This document shows, piece after piece, positions 21,760 through 33,030 of a stretch of DNA of 64,000 bases; the first letter of the stretch is position 1, and each line of letters opens with the position of its first letter. The stretch lies in the NCBI GenBank assembly GCA_963575745.1, contig CAUYUJ010016883.1, forward strand, positions 63,501 to 127,500. The letters are read 5' to 3'. The position numbers were made by a program, and so were the translations under genes. Origin of the DNA: Prorocentrum cordatum (taxonomy: Eukaryota; Sar; Dinophyceae; Prorocentrales; Prorocentraceae). The notes under the pieces were generated by a model. The model did no database searches, had not been told where the DNA came from, and worked only from the letters and a program-made list of their open reading frames with translations.

Positions 21760-22085
21760 CCGTCTCGGGCGCCTGTGCGGGGACTATAACAAGTCACTCG
21801 CCGGAAATTTCATTGCAAGAAGGGATATGTTTATCGAGATAATCGATTGCAGGCAAACGGCTTGCACGGCATGCGAACAGGCTGCCCTTCGGGGCGAGTT
21901 AACGGGTGCTTTGCACGCACCTGCAAAGTAAATTCTCAATACAACGGGCACTCGGCTCGGGCCCTATTACTTTGTAATGAGGAGGCTATTGGTAGCGGAG
22001 CAAAGTCTGGTGATCGTCATCACCATCAAACAAACGCACACACACACTGAGGCTGATCAGGCCAGACGCGGATGAAACATAAATA
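21760..22085. other. 3' untranslated segment of copia B
   Basis: Between the PPT and the 61-bp array. No coding content recognised. Confidence 0.45.
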
Positions 22086-22866
22086 GCTGCCAGCATGGCA
22101 GTGTCCGGGCAGCGAAGACAATTACCCTAAATGCGGAGTGCGCGTGCGGCTGCCAAATGCAGCGTCCAGGCGGCGAAGACAATTACGCTAAACGTGGAGT
22201 ACGTGTGCGGTTACCAGATGCCGCGTCCAGGCGGCGAAGACATTTGCGCTAAATGTGGCCAGTGGAGTACCTGCGCGGCTGCCACATGCAGCGTCCAGGC
22301 AGCGAAGAGAATTACGCTAAACGTGGAGTACGTGTGCGGCTGCCAAATGCCGCGTCCAGGCGGCGAAGACAATTGCGCTAAATGTGGAGTACGTGCGTGG
22401 CTGCCAAATGCAGCGTCCAGGCAGCGAAGAGAATTACGCTAAATGTGGAGTACGTGCGCGGCTGCCAAATGCAGCGTCCAGGCGGCGAAGACAATTACCC
22501 TAAATGCGGAGTACGCGTGCGGCTGCTGGAAGCAGCGTCCGGGCGGCGAAGACAATTACCCTAAATGCGGAGTGCGTGCGCGGCTGCCAAATGCAGCGTC
22601 CAGGCGGCGAAGACAATTACGCTAAATGCGGAGTACGTGGGCGACTGCCAAATGCCGCGTCCAGGCGGCGAAGACAATTACGCTAAATGTGGAGTACGTG
22701 CGCGGCTGCCAAATGCAGCGTCAAGGCAGCGAAGAGAATTACGCTAAACGTGGAGTGCGCGTGCGGCTGCCAATTGCAGCGTCCAGGCGGCGAAGATAAT
22801 TACCCTAAATGCGGAGTACGCGTGCGGCTGCTGGGAGCAGCGTCCGGGCGGCGAAGACAATTGCAG
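22086..22866. repeat. 61-bp tandem array (about 13 copies) in the 3' end of copia B
   Basis: Units contain gcgaagacaatta, cctaaatgcggagt, gcggctgccaaatg and cagcgtccaggcg. The period is 61 bp, with one unit lengthened by about 7 bp near 22255. Because 61 is not a multiple of 3, every frame gives a similar peptide, which explains the string of 60-codon open frames. Confidence 0.92.
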
Positions 22867-22883
22867 GCGCTGCGAGCGGGCAC

Positions 22884-23693
22884 TCACTTATGTTGACTTC
22901 TTAGTCCCCTCGATGCCAATATTGAGCCCTTGCTTGACACAACGCTTCCCATCATTTGCGCCCACCTGCCCTGCAGCTCCTGCCTCGGCGTGGGATGCAA
23001 CCTTGAGAAATCGGGGCTGTGCACCCTGTGGTTGCGGCGAAGCCACGATGCGTAGCGCTTGCAAGTCCTGCAGGTGGCGTAGACGCTGTGTGGGTTTTGT
23101 CCCACACGGAGACTGTGCCCTGCCACGGCGCACTCGTTGATCTCCGCCGGTGACACTGTCGGCGTTAAGTTGTTCCAAGACACGATGGTGGCCGATGAGG
23201 AACTCGTGATGGTGCACGGCGTATTCGGTGCTGAACATGCGGCGAAGCTGTCATGCGGCGAAGCGGGCGATGGCGCTGGTGCTACCGATGGCCTCGGCGT
23301 AGCGCTGCCAGCCGAGGAACTGCTCTGCGCCGCCGCAGCCGCAGTCGCAGTCGCCATGGCGTCGGGCATGTAGACGTCCCCGTCGTCATCCTCCTCCTCG
23401 GGGATCACGGGCGGCAGCTTGTGGCGTCTGCCCACGCGGCGATCATCACTCCCAGAGCGCCGATTAGCGGTGGCCTTGTCCTTTTGCTGCGGGGGCTGCC
23501 TGATGGCGTTCTGGGACACCATTAACCACATGACCGCGAAAAGGCTGAGCCCGATCGTCATGCCCAGGAACATAGAAAAGCAGGTCGTGTAGCACATGTA
23601 CCAGTGGTGGTTCAGGTCGAACGGCGGTGGCGGCCCTGGGGTCGGTTGACCCCTTGCCTTGCCGATGCAAGCGGCGATCACCGAGGCGATCAT
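22884..23693 (-). CDS. C-terminal membrane-segment ORF of copia B
   Basis: 269 residues in the same frame as the upstream RNase H, separated from it by one TAG (23727-23729) and 11 codons. A hydrophobic segment, FLGMTIGLSLFAVMWLMV (residues about 42-59), could span a membrane. It is followed by an acidic/Pro-Ser-Ala-rich linker and a C-terminal motif CRTCKRYASWLRRNHR that could bind metal or nucleic acid. The position resembles the extra 3' ORF of some retroelements. Whether it is reached by readthrough, expressed separately or is simply the tail of the polyprotein cut by a mutation is open. No envelope homology is claimed. Confidence 0.55.
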   Translation of the reverse strand: MIASVIAACIGKARGQPTPGPPPPFDLNHHWYMCYTTCFSMFLGMTIGLSLFAVMWLMVSQNAIRQPPQQKDKATANRRSGSDDRRVGRRHKLPPVIPEEEDDDGDVYMPDAMATATAAAAAQSSSSAGSATPRPSVAPAPSPASPHDSFAACSAPNTPCTITSSSSATIVSWNNLTPTVSPAEINECAVAGHSLRVGQNPHSVYATCRTCKRYASWLRRNHRVHSPDFSRLHPTPRQELQGRWAQMMGSVVSSKGSILASRGLRSQHK

Positions 23694-23726
23694 GGCGGCG
23701 CTGGGCTGCCCGGCGCCGAAGTTGTG

Positions 23727-26700
23727 CTACTTGGCGCCGAAAAACGAAATCAGCAGGCCGGTCTCCATCACCTTCGTGAGTGCGTCTGCAACAATATTCC
23801 AGGTGGGCACCCAAGTCAAGCGCAGCTCGCTATTGGGGTGCACGGACTCCTTGATCACGGAGGCGACGATGCGGAACCGCTTGTCGGAAGACTGGCCGAC
23901 GTCGGATTGAATGTGCGTGATGAGGCCCTGGCTGTCGCTGAACACCTCCCCAGGGCGCTTCAGGCTGACGTCGTCGATCTCCTTGAGCGGCTTCTTGGGG
24001 TTGCAGGCCTCGGTAAGAAGCTGGCGGAACCAGGTGTTGATCTCGGCCCCCTCGACGGCGGCGTGCCCCCCGGCGGCCAGCGTGGACTTCGCGGACCTCT
24101 CGACGGCGCCGGAGTGCCGAGCGACAGGCAGGCACAGATCGCAACGGCCCCCGACGACATCACGTGGTCTATGGGCGAGACCCAGGACCATGCCCCACTG
24201 GCTCTCGACGCCATCGACGTTGGCAAACGCGGCGTCGCTGAAGCAAACTGCGGCGCAGATCTTCAGGTCGATGAGGCTACGCTTCAGCACGATGGCGAAG
24301 TCTGACGAACCAACAACACACACCCATACCCATAGAGGGGTCGGAGAGGGCCATGGGCGCGCGTTGTCGGAGGGGGGCCCCGCTCGAACGGGAGCCTTCC
24401 CCAGGGCGCGACAACCCGCACCCATGCCCATAGCCAGTCCTCCTCCCAACGACCCCCCTATGGGCATGGGCGCGTGTTGCTCATTCGTCAGAAGTCGGCG
24501 GACCCGCGAACGTAGGTCACCGTCTTGTTGAGTGTCTTGGCGTCGGCCACGGTGGCGACGTTGGTACGCCTGGCGGCCATGCTGACCGGGCAGGCGATGT
24601 CGGCTCGCGTCTGAACGGCGAGCCAAAGCAGTTGGCCTAGAGTGTGTCGGTAGCCAGACACCCCCTCCATTGACAGTCTGTCCCACGGGGCGCGGCCCTT
24701 CACGGCGGTGATCTCGACAAGGTCCACCTGCTTGGCGGCGGTCACCTGCGCGACACGGAACTCATCGTCTGCCTTGGAGATGATGAGGCCACAATATTTG
24801 ATGGTGCCGTCGACCTTCTTGTGGTGCAACTTCTTCTACAAGCTGCCTATGGCGCGCCGCCGCTCCGAGGCGTCGTTCCGCTGGGCGATCAAGAAACCGT
24901 CAACGTGTGAGTGAATGGCCGCTGCGAGGCCCCTCGAATCGTAGAAGTAGTAGAGCCCCTTTCTCGAGCCTGCCCTCGAGAAGGCCGCGCTCCCTGAAGA
25001 CTTTCCAGGCGTAGAGGTACCGCTGTCTTCCGGCATCACGAGTGCCATAGATGGCGCCAGTCGCTATCGCGATCTCGCCGGGCAGTGCCCCTGGCGGCGG
25101 GTTCTTCGCTGGCATGCGAAGCAGCAGAAGCCTCTCGACATTGCCGGACTGGAGGTAGGCCGTCATGGCGTCATACGACGTAACGTCCCAACCAGATAGT
25201 GAGGCAGCGGCGAGGATAAGGTAACGTGCATCTCTAGATCTTGTCGGCGCATCCGTGCGGATCTGCGATTTGTCATCCTGGCATCCTTGAACGACGAGGC
25301 GGGCCTTCATGAGGCTGCGCCCTTCGCTGGTGAGCACCCAGCGTGTGCCCACGGGGCGCATGCCAGGATTGCGCCTCAAGAGCTCCTTCAGCTCCCTGGG
25401 CGGTAGCTTCTCGTAGGCCCCGAACTCCGTCCACTGGGGCCGTTCGACCTTCATCGCCCCGTCCATGAGCTGTTTTTCCCTGTTGTTCAGCGCGTCATAC
25501 TTTAGATCCTTGGCGGCAGCTTCCCCGGTGAGAAGTACTCCTCGTAGGGGCGGCGCGAACTGCATCTGGTCTGAGGTGGCCTTGATGTCCAAGTAGTAGT
25601 CTACCTTGTTGGCGTCGCGGGGCTTCTAGAAGCACTTCGATAGGTCGGCCAGCAGCTCCTTCCTCTTTGCAGCCCGAGTTCTCGGATCATCACGTTCCCG
25701 TCGATCACGTTGTAGTGCTTGGGGAGAATCTTCCTGCTGATCACGTCGTCGTGTCTTTGCTCCTCTTTAATCAGGGTGCTGCTGAGGTCAGCTGAGCTCG
25801 TTTCCATGGTTGGACTGTTCCTCCATCCGCTTCGCCCAGTTGCGGATCATCTCGGATGCCGAACTATATCCATCCTCGTCGGCTGGCCCCTCTTGTGGGC
25901 ATTCGGGAGTTCCGATCCGAAATTATGGAGGCCGTCGTTATTGGTCGTCGTCTGCTGGAGCCTGCTCGGATTGATCGGGTAGAAGTGCTGGTGGAGCGCC
26001 GTCTGCGTCGGGTGCGTCGGGTGGTGCGTCGGCAGGACCGGAGTCTGCGGCAGTGTCGGGTGCGGCAGCGGCTGCAGCGGGCGCTGCGGGCGGTAGGTCT
26101 CCTCCCGAAGGTCCTGGCTGCGAACCGGCCCCACTAGCGCCTGCAGTAGGTACGAGGTCGGCATCTCCTTGTTTACGACTACGCCACTCCATAAAGGCAT
26201 GCTGGCGACGGTTGCCGGGCGCGTCTTGGATGTTGCCGAAGCTGGAGGGAGCTGGAGCTGGCAGCGCGACAGGTTGTGCAGGGACGTCCGCAGCGCGGGG
26301 GCGTTTCTGCGGGGTTGCACCAGTGAGGTCCATGAACACGTCCTGATCTGCGTGTCCGTCGATGGGACTGTCACGCGATGGAGGCGGCGCGCCCCCTCCT
26401 CCACCACTTCCTCCGCCTCCTCCTCGATCATGAGGTGGTTGGTCAGTTGGCGCATCACCTGGGGGAGGTTCAGCTGGTGGGGGCGGTTGTCCATTCATGG
26501 CGTTCAGGACTTGGCCCCATGGCGCAAGTTCAGAGGCTGTGGCATGTGGTAGATGTCCACGGTTGACCTCGACGGTGGTGGAGCGGTGGCTGACCGAGAC
26601 GTTGGACGCGCCTTCGAAACCGATGATGACGGCGGGCCCACGCCACTGGAGAGCCCATTCACGCTTGGGCTTCCCATTCCCGCGCCAGCAGTAAACCTGG

Positions 26701-29337
26701 TCGCCTGCCTGGTAGACGCCCTGCGCGCGCCGCGCGCCGTCGGCCCCAGACCGGGCCAGCAGCGCTCTGGATAAGGACTGGTTGAAGCGCGGGTGCTGGA
26801 TGGAGGTCTGGGCGGCCTTCACAATGGCGGTCCTCTCGGAGAACGGCTTGTCAAATGGCGCGCTCATGCAGAGAGAGACGCCCAGCGTTGTCCAGCAGGC
26901 AATGGGGTAGACGAAGTCCACGTCCCAGTGCCCATTGGGCTGGCGAGTAGCCGCCCGCGTTCACTGAGCTGTTCATGGCCCAGCACACGGCGGCGAGCAG
27001 CCACTGGATCTCGTGGGCGTTGACGGGCCGGTTGAACCTGGCGCTAAATTGGTCGATCAGCTTACGGGCGTGGATCTTCCATGGACCACCGCGCCGCTCG
27101 ACAGCGGCATTCTGCCGCGGTGTAGCGGCAGATGCTGTCAAGAGATGGCAGCCCATATCTTCGAGTTCTTCTCAAAATTCTCTCTCTCGAACTCTCCTCC
27201 TCCATCGGATCTCACACGTTGTGTGGCCCCAAGAGGTGCAATCCAAACCTGTAGGAGCCGTGCAAGTACCACGCTCGGATGTCGCGTCGAAGCCGTTCCG
27301 CACGGGGTAATCCCGGAAGCAAGGTCGACGATATTCGGGAAACCAATTGGTTTCCAGAATAGTCAGCTAGTGTAAATAAACCCACACCAATCGAATCATT
27401 GAAATCCTCATCGAGTCGAATTATCCCAGGCAAGTGCGGTAGAGGTCGCCGATGGGCGGCACAAGCGTCGCATTGTAGATTGAGAGCCATCTCGACCGAA
27501 CGTTGCGATGCGCCAGTAATGAGGATAGCCCGAGCCAGCGACTCGTTGGACGGGTGACCCGCGTTGACGTGGAGCTGCATGATGGCATACTTCAGGGTGC
27601 GCTCTTCCGCTGCCGTCTGAGGTGGCTCGACGGAGGCGGCTGGGGCAGGTGCAGTCCGTCTGGCTGCCCTCCTCCGTGTCGGCTGCGCTGGCTGGGTAGG
27701 ATTTGCCTCCCGCGGCCCGCGGGGCTGGCTCGTTCCGCTTGCGCAGCTGCTGGGCGAGGGCGGTGACGAGCTCGCAGGTGTCGTTCTCGCTGTTCTTCGC
27801 ATCGCGACCTCGAGCTTCAGCGCGTCGATGAGTCTGGTCGCAGAACTTCCTAAGCGAGTTGTCCATGCCAAACTGATCAGTCACGATATTCCACGGCTTC
27901 TTGATCGGATCCCCCTTCTTGGTCCTTAGATTATAAGCGCATCCGTTGAAGTCGATCACTCGTGGAAGTTGACGTCGTAGTTCGGCGGCGGCCGGGTTCA
28001 TCGCGGGGTTCCAGCCGTCACAGTAGCACGGCCACTCGAACGAGACGGCGATGCACGGGCCGAGCTCCCTTCGTAGGCGTCGCATCGAGGTAAGGAATAG
28101 CGAAACCATCCTAGACGACCTCCTCCGGTCCGCCTCCAGCTGAGGGCGCTTCTTGGGATCGATCTTGACGATGAGCCTTTGCAAGGACGTCCATCGGGTA
28201 CACGGAAATGCTGCATGCGTTCCTACGCCGTGGTGCTTCTTGAGCTTCGCCCTTATCTCCTTCTCGAGATTGTTGACGACTGCTGGTCGTGAGAGGTCAT
28301 GCGAGGGGAGACCGCAGCGAACTGCAGTTCCCCTCTGTGGCAATCCACTTCTTGCTGAGTTTGCTGTCAGGACTGCAGCACCATTCGAATAGCACCATGG
28401 AATATGGGCTTGCAATTTGATTAGCTCTCGTAGCTGATATTGCTAGATCTGCCTTGAGGGCTTGGTTGACTACATTTGGGATGATGCCGCTCTTGTTGGT
28501 GACGATGGCAGTGCGTCTGCCGGCGGTAAGCAGCGGCGTTGTCCCCTTCTCGAGGGTACGTACCTTGAGCTGCTCCTCCTCCACGATGTTGACCCCCTTC
28601 GCCTTGGTGTTCTCGATGCTGAGCGGAACTGAGGCGCCGAAAACGCACTCCTGGCAGAACCCCAGATGTAGGCAATCCTCGTTCGGTGTGGTTCCACAGG
28701 CGACGCAGTCGTCCGTGGGCTCGGTAATGTAGGCAGTCCGCGTTGTAGGCGACGTGGTAGGAGGCGTCGCTGCCGTAGAGCAGCAGGCCAAGGCAGATGC
28801 CACGGCGGCCATGAGCCGTGACCCCTTCGGACGCCCTGCCTGGAGGTGCCGAGGCACGTCGATTTTATTCTTCGGGATCAGCATCGCGATGCGCTCCTGA
28901 AGCGTGGAGTCCTTCGTGGCATTGTTGACCGTTGGCAGCTGGTTCGTCTGATGGTACGTTGTAGGCCGGTCTTCGAGCTGTCGCTGTGACATGGTGTTCC
29001 AGTCTTCAGGTTGGAGTTCTATTGCGGGATGTCCCGCACTTCTCGTGACAAGCTTCTGAGTGGTGTTGCCGATGCGTATCTGGCTCTTCCTCAGCGAAAC
29101 GTCGATCTTGGAGGGCTGGATGAAGTCGCGGCCGATGAGTAAGCCGAGAGCGGGGCTGTCCACGATGCCGAAGACAACGCGTCCCGCGCGGCCGCAAAGC
29201 ACGAGTGGAGCGGTGATGCGCTGCTTTCTGGGGAGCGTACCACCGTTGCCGAAGCGGTAGACCTCGTCCTCTGGCTCCTTCAGGATCTGGTCGCCGAGGC
29301 CAATCTTAATGAGCTTGTCCTTGTAGCGGTAGTGTCA
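23727..29337 (-). pseudogene. Copia B pol (protease, MTase-like, integrase, RT, RNase H), broken
   Basis: Reading 5' to 3' on the minus strand. Protease follows the gag frame (active-site IDTA at about 29370), with a TGA at 29335-29337 where the sequence reads GLE-stop-HYRYKD. The methyltransferase-like domain (about 28410-27870) contains FEWCCSPDSKLS, FPCTRW (Cys 28200-28202) and FEWP, with a frameshift near 28320. Integrase has an HHCC finger (about 27600-27470), RVRSDGGGEF (about 27205) and AAVERR (about 27105), with several frame changes. A Pro/Gly/Ala-rich linker follows (25938-26500). RT shows RWVLTSEGRSLMKARLVVQG (about 25340) and HVDG in place of the usual xVDD (about 24900). RNase H ends in ADALTK. 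TAG codons fall at 25626-25628, 24836-24838 and 23727-23729, and a MITE at 24303-24490. Inactive copy. Confidence 0.88.
24303..24490. mobile_element. 188-bp MITE inserted in the copia B reverse transcriptase
   Basis: Terminal inverted repeats of about 45 bp start TGACGAA and end TTCGTCA; left and right arms share CCCATRCCCATAGRGGGGTCG. The insert is flanked by a perfect 6-bp duplication, GAAGTC (24297-24302 and 24491-24496). Removing insert plus one duplication restores a continuous RT reading frame at that point, which confirms the boundaries. The 194-bp net gain accounts for the frame change. No coding capacity, so non-autonomous. Confidence 0.9.
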
Positions 29338-30719
29338 CTCAAGACCGGCGACGCGAAATAGGCAGGCGGTGTCAATGACGCCGATGCCGTCGTCGTTCGG
29401 GCTCATGCCGTTGCTGGTGGCGTTGATCACAGGCAAATCTGGAATGACGCGCTCAGAGACCAAGGTCTCTGGTGGCGGAGTAAGTGGCCCTTCGGGGTGA
29501 AGAGCGACCTCCTCGTCCCCGAATTCGACTTGCTCGGCAATGTTCGCCTGTCGGTGGGACCGTTCACAGCGCCCTCCACCCTTGGATCTGCTCTTGGGCG
29601 GCGCGAACTTGCGCGCTCCAGGCGCGGGGCACTCCCTGTCGCCGGTCCAGTGGCCCTTCTCGCCGCAGCCCCAACACTGAGAGGACTTCTCACGCTGGTC
29701 GACGCGGCCCTGCAGGTTCTTAGCAGGCGGGCGCCGTCGGTGGAATGCCTCCCCGCGGCCCTTGAGGGCGTCCTGGGCCGACCGAATGGTGGCCATGGCC
29801 TCGGGGGCCCCAGCCAGTTCAGCCGCGGCAGCTTCCACCTCCGCGGAGTCGTCGCCGTCGAACAGCTCGGTGATCTCCACGTTGGGCGATTCTAGCTCGG
29901 CGCTGAAGGCTGCCAGCTCCTGTCGGACGATGTCTTGCACGTCGACCTCGGTGTTGTTGTCGACCTCCTCGCCTCCTGGCTCGTCGTCGTCCTCGGGCTC
30001 CTCCACGATGTTAGTGGAACGGGCCCGACCAGGTGGTGGTCGATGCCAGCTGCGACTGGACCCCGTAGACGATGGGGCCCACGAGCGCGCGGGAACGCTA
30101 GCTTGCTTCTCGGACGCGTGGAGGTCCGGGAACATGCGCACCAGCAGGCGCGGACGCACTGGTAGGAGTAGTGCTCGTCGGGCAAGTTGCCCACGACGCG
30201 CTCGCGGCGCTCGGCCGTCAACCCGGCCTGCCGGAGCATGAACCACCCCGCCACGTCGTCGAGCGCGTTGAGGTCCACCTCGTTCTCGCGTCCGGCCTCG
30301 AAGCGGACGAGCCAATCTGTCACGTGCTCTCCACGGCGACGGTGATGTTGCGTCGACTCGAAGAACTTCTCGAGCGCCTCGCCCTTCTGCACGGGCTTCT
30401 GCTGGCCCAGGTGGGACTCGAGGTGCACCAGCACGTTGTTGATGCCGTGGAGATTGCGGTCGCGTCTCCTCTCATTGGCATCCTCGATCGCTTCGTCGGC
30501 AGGCGGATGTAGGTCGGTCTCGGGCATGTTGAGCGCGGCCGAACAGGCCGTGCCCGTGAGTCGGAGAACCAATTTGGATGCGAGACTTTGCGTCACCTCC
30601 AGGTTCTCGCTGAGCTTCCAGAGCTTCACTTCTTGCTTGAAGTCGCGCCACTTAGCAGGGTCACCATTCCAGGTCGGGATGACCTGGTTGCTATTGTTGA
30701 CAGTGTGATTGTCAGCCAT
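29335..30719 (-). pseudogene. Copia B gag and start of protease, frameshifted
   Basis: It starts MADNHTVNNSNQVIPTWNGD. Its capsid-like region reads WRDFKQEVKLWKLSE and WLVRFEAGRENEVDLNALDD. It shifts frame around 30170 (after HYSYQCVRA) into 29335-30315, which carries an acidic linker, the CCHC knuckle CWGCGEKGHWTGDREC (about 29630-29680), a Pro-rich spacer and the protease IDTA motif. In-frame sequence without an ATG extends upstream of 30719 through 24-codon repeats. The shift and the LTR divergence indicate decay. Confidence 0.82.
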
Positions 30720-30725
30720 TGTGAT

Positions 30726-31240
30726 GTAGATGCTGAAATTGAACTCGCAGACGTTCTCTGAGTTGTGGGCTGCGTCGCTGACGCTATCAATGAACTTGTA
30801 GATGCTGACGTTGACGTCGCAGACGTTCGCTGTAGTGTAGACTGCGTCGCTGGCGCTATCAATAAGTGTGTAGATGCTGAAGTTGACGTCGCAGACGTTC
30901 TCTGTGGTATAGACGGCGTCGCTGACGCTATCAATGAGCTTATAGATGCTGGAATTGACGTCGCAGACGTCTTGATTCTCGTATAGGTAAGAGCTGGCGT
31001 CGCTGACGCTGGCGGAGTTGAACTTGTAGATGCTGAAATTGACGTCGCGGGCGTCGGGGAAGTGGACAGCGTCGCTGACGCTATCAATGGCCGTCTAGAT
31101 GCTGAAATGGACGTCGCAGACGTCCTCTGAGACAGCGTCGCTGACGCTATCGAGGAACTTGTAGATGCTGAAATGGACGTCGCAAGCGTCGGGGGAGTAC
31201 TCGTACAGGTAGATGCTGGCGTCGCTGACGCTGGCGGAGA
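30726..31240. repeat. 72-bp tandem repeat in the 5' leader of copia B
   Basis: About seven to eight units starting gtagatgctga and containing gacgtcgcagacg and gcgtcgctgacgctatcaat. The first four starts (30726, 30798, 30870, 30942) are exactly 72 bp apart; later units vary (84, 68, 67). They lie between PBS and gag. Confidence 0.88.
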
Positions 31241-31360
31241 TGAGCACAGTGCTCAGGCCTATGAGGGCTCGCAGGACGCCGCTGGGCGTCGATTCCGTGG
31301 CTCGCGACGGCTTCGTCGTGGCTGGATATGGAATGGCGCGCAGCGCCAGGCAGCTGAGAC

Positions 31361-31376
31361 CTGCTCCAAGCTACCA
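31361..31376 (-). promoter_or_regulatory. Primer-binding site of copia B
   Basis: The minus strand reads TGGTAGCTTGGAGCAG starting one base after the 5' LTR end. The first seven bases fit the CCA end plus acceptor of an initiator tRNA-Met, as in element A. Confidence 0.6.
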
Positions 31377-31377
31377 C

Positions 31378-31547
31378 TGTGATATGCAAATCGGGGAGAT
31401 GATCGCTGATCTATCTTGTTCGAGCGTCGAACACTGTCGTAGCACTGAGGCCAAGGGCCCTTCGAGAATAGACAGCGGCGGCAGGGATAAATTCAAACAG
31501 AAAGAGAAAGAGAGCAAGGGATGGATGGGGAGTGAGCTTGATTCACA
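31378..31547 (-). repeat. 5' LTR of copia B
   Basis: 170-bp direct repeat of 21577-21746 with about 8 differences. It should carry the element's promoter. No TATA box is obvious, as expected for dinoflagellates. Confidence 0.95.
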
Positions 31548-31555
31548 GCGGGGGG

Positions 31556-32895
31556 GGTCCAGAGCTCCCGAGGCGGCCCGAGCCCGCCCCGAAGCAGGCC
31601 ACGACAGGCTAATGGAGGTCCCGAGAGGGCCCAAGACGATCCCACGAGGCCCCGAAGACGACCAAGATGCCCTCAAGACGGCCGATGAGGACTCCAACAC
31701 GCTCCAGGACGGACTCAAGAGGCTCCCCAAGAGGGCCCTGGAAGGCAAGATTCGCTCGTTATCCGAGTGTTTTGGATTTTGGCGTTCTCGCTTTTCCCGC
31801 TTTCCAGCGCTCCCTCACGGCCTCGGAGGCCCTTCAGATCGCTCCAAGAAGGCCCACGAGGCCCCGACGAGGGCCCCAAGACGGCCCAGGATGCTCCCCA
31901 GACAACCCAAGTGTGCCCCAAGAGCGCTCCAAGAGAAGGCCCAGAAGGGTCCCGAGGCGGCCCGGGCCCGCCCCGAAGCAGGCCACGACAGGCTAATGGA
32001 GGTCCCGAGAGGGCCTTAGACGGTCCCAAGAGGCCCTGAAGACGCCCAAGCTGCCCTCAAGACGGCCGACGAGGACTCCAACGCGCTCCAGGACGGACTC
32101 AAGAGGCTCCCCAAGAGGGCCCTGGGAGGCAAGATTCATTAATGTTCCGATGGTTTTTGAAGGATTTCGGCGTTCTCGCTTTTCCCGCTTCCCAGCGCTC
32201 CCTCACGGCCTCGCTCGGAGGCCCTTCAGATCGCTCCAAGACGGGCCACGAGGCCCGGAAGAGGGCCCCAAGACGGCCCAGGAGTCTCCCCAGACAACCC
32301 AACTGTGCCCCAAGAGCTCCCCAAGAGAGGGCCCAGAGGGGGACCGCAAACCGATATTTCGAGGTCTCTGGCCCTAGAGGCCGCCTGTAGGCCCCCAGAG
32401 GCCACCAAGAGGCTCCCACGAAACCCCGTGAGGCGCCCAAGAGGCCCCCAGGAAGCCCCAAGAGACCCCCAAGGGGCTCCCAGAGAACGCCCAAGAGGCC
32501 CCCCAACACACCCCAAGAAATCATGTCCCCAGAAAACTTTCCGGGGACTGGTTCATCATGGGCCCAAGAGTTCCCGGAGACCCCCAAGGGGCCCCCAGGG
32601 AACGCCCAAGAGACCCCCCAACACACCCCAACAAACCATGTCCCCAGAAAGCCTTCCGGGGACATGGTTCATCTTGGGCCCGCGAGTCTCCAGAGGCTTC
32701 GAAGTACCATCATGCTACAGGAGAGCTGTCTGGGAAGTTGATTGGGAACCTGACTGATCGCCTTCTCGCGGCCATCCGCAGATTGTTTCGCACAAAGTTG
32801 CCCCAAGTGCCCTCTTGAACCGACGACGACGACGACGAAACGACGAAGACAACGACGACGACGACGACGACGCCCCAATAGGCGACGACGACATT

Positions 32896-32959
<64 letters not shown>

Positions 32960-33030
32960 CACGCCCCAACAGGCTCCCCAAGACGCGCCCAAACCCATGC
33001 TCCCAGAAGGCCTTCTGGTAACCCGATTCA
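31556..33030. repeat. GGCCCAAGA/hairpin family repeats
   Basis: Two roughly 400-bp units (31580-31990 and 31975-32345) share ccgaggcggcccgagcccgccc, ctccaggacggactcaagaggctcccc and a core gcgttctcgcttttcccgctt. Palindromes occur at 32518-32556, 32633-32669 (AACCATGTCCCC ... GGGGACATGGTT) and, degraded, 32993-33030. Confidence 0.85.
32820..32957. repeat. (ACG)n trinucleotide tract
   Basis: Nearly pure gacgacgac with an interruption at 32872-32895. It lies inside the repeat region. Confidence 0.95.

Larger units (their letters stand above)
21577..31547 (-). mobile_element. Full-length Ty1/copia retrotransposon B, decayed
   Basis: A 9,971-bp element bounded by two direct 170-bp LTRs that start TGTGA and end TCACA. 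On the minus strand the order is 5' LTR (31378-31547), PBS, a 72-bp tandem repeat leader, gag, protease, methyltransferase-like domain, integrase, RT, RNase H, a C-terminal membrane-segment ORF, a 61-bp tandem array, PPT and 3' LTR (21577-21746). Flanks are GCGGT (left) and GCGGG (right), an imperfect 5-bp target duplication. The LTRs differ at about 8 of 170 positions (about 95% identity). Coding regions carry frameshifts, stops and a MITE, so it is not autonomous now. Confidence 0.93.

Noticed and set aside
22086-22866. CRISPR-like array of about 61-bp units
   Set aside because: There is no alternation of constant repeat and unique spacer; the whole unit repeats. It lies within a eukaryotic retrotransposon.
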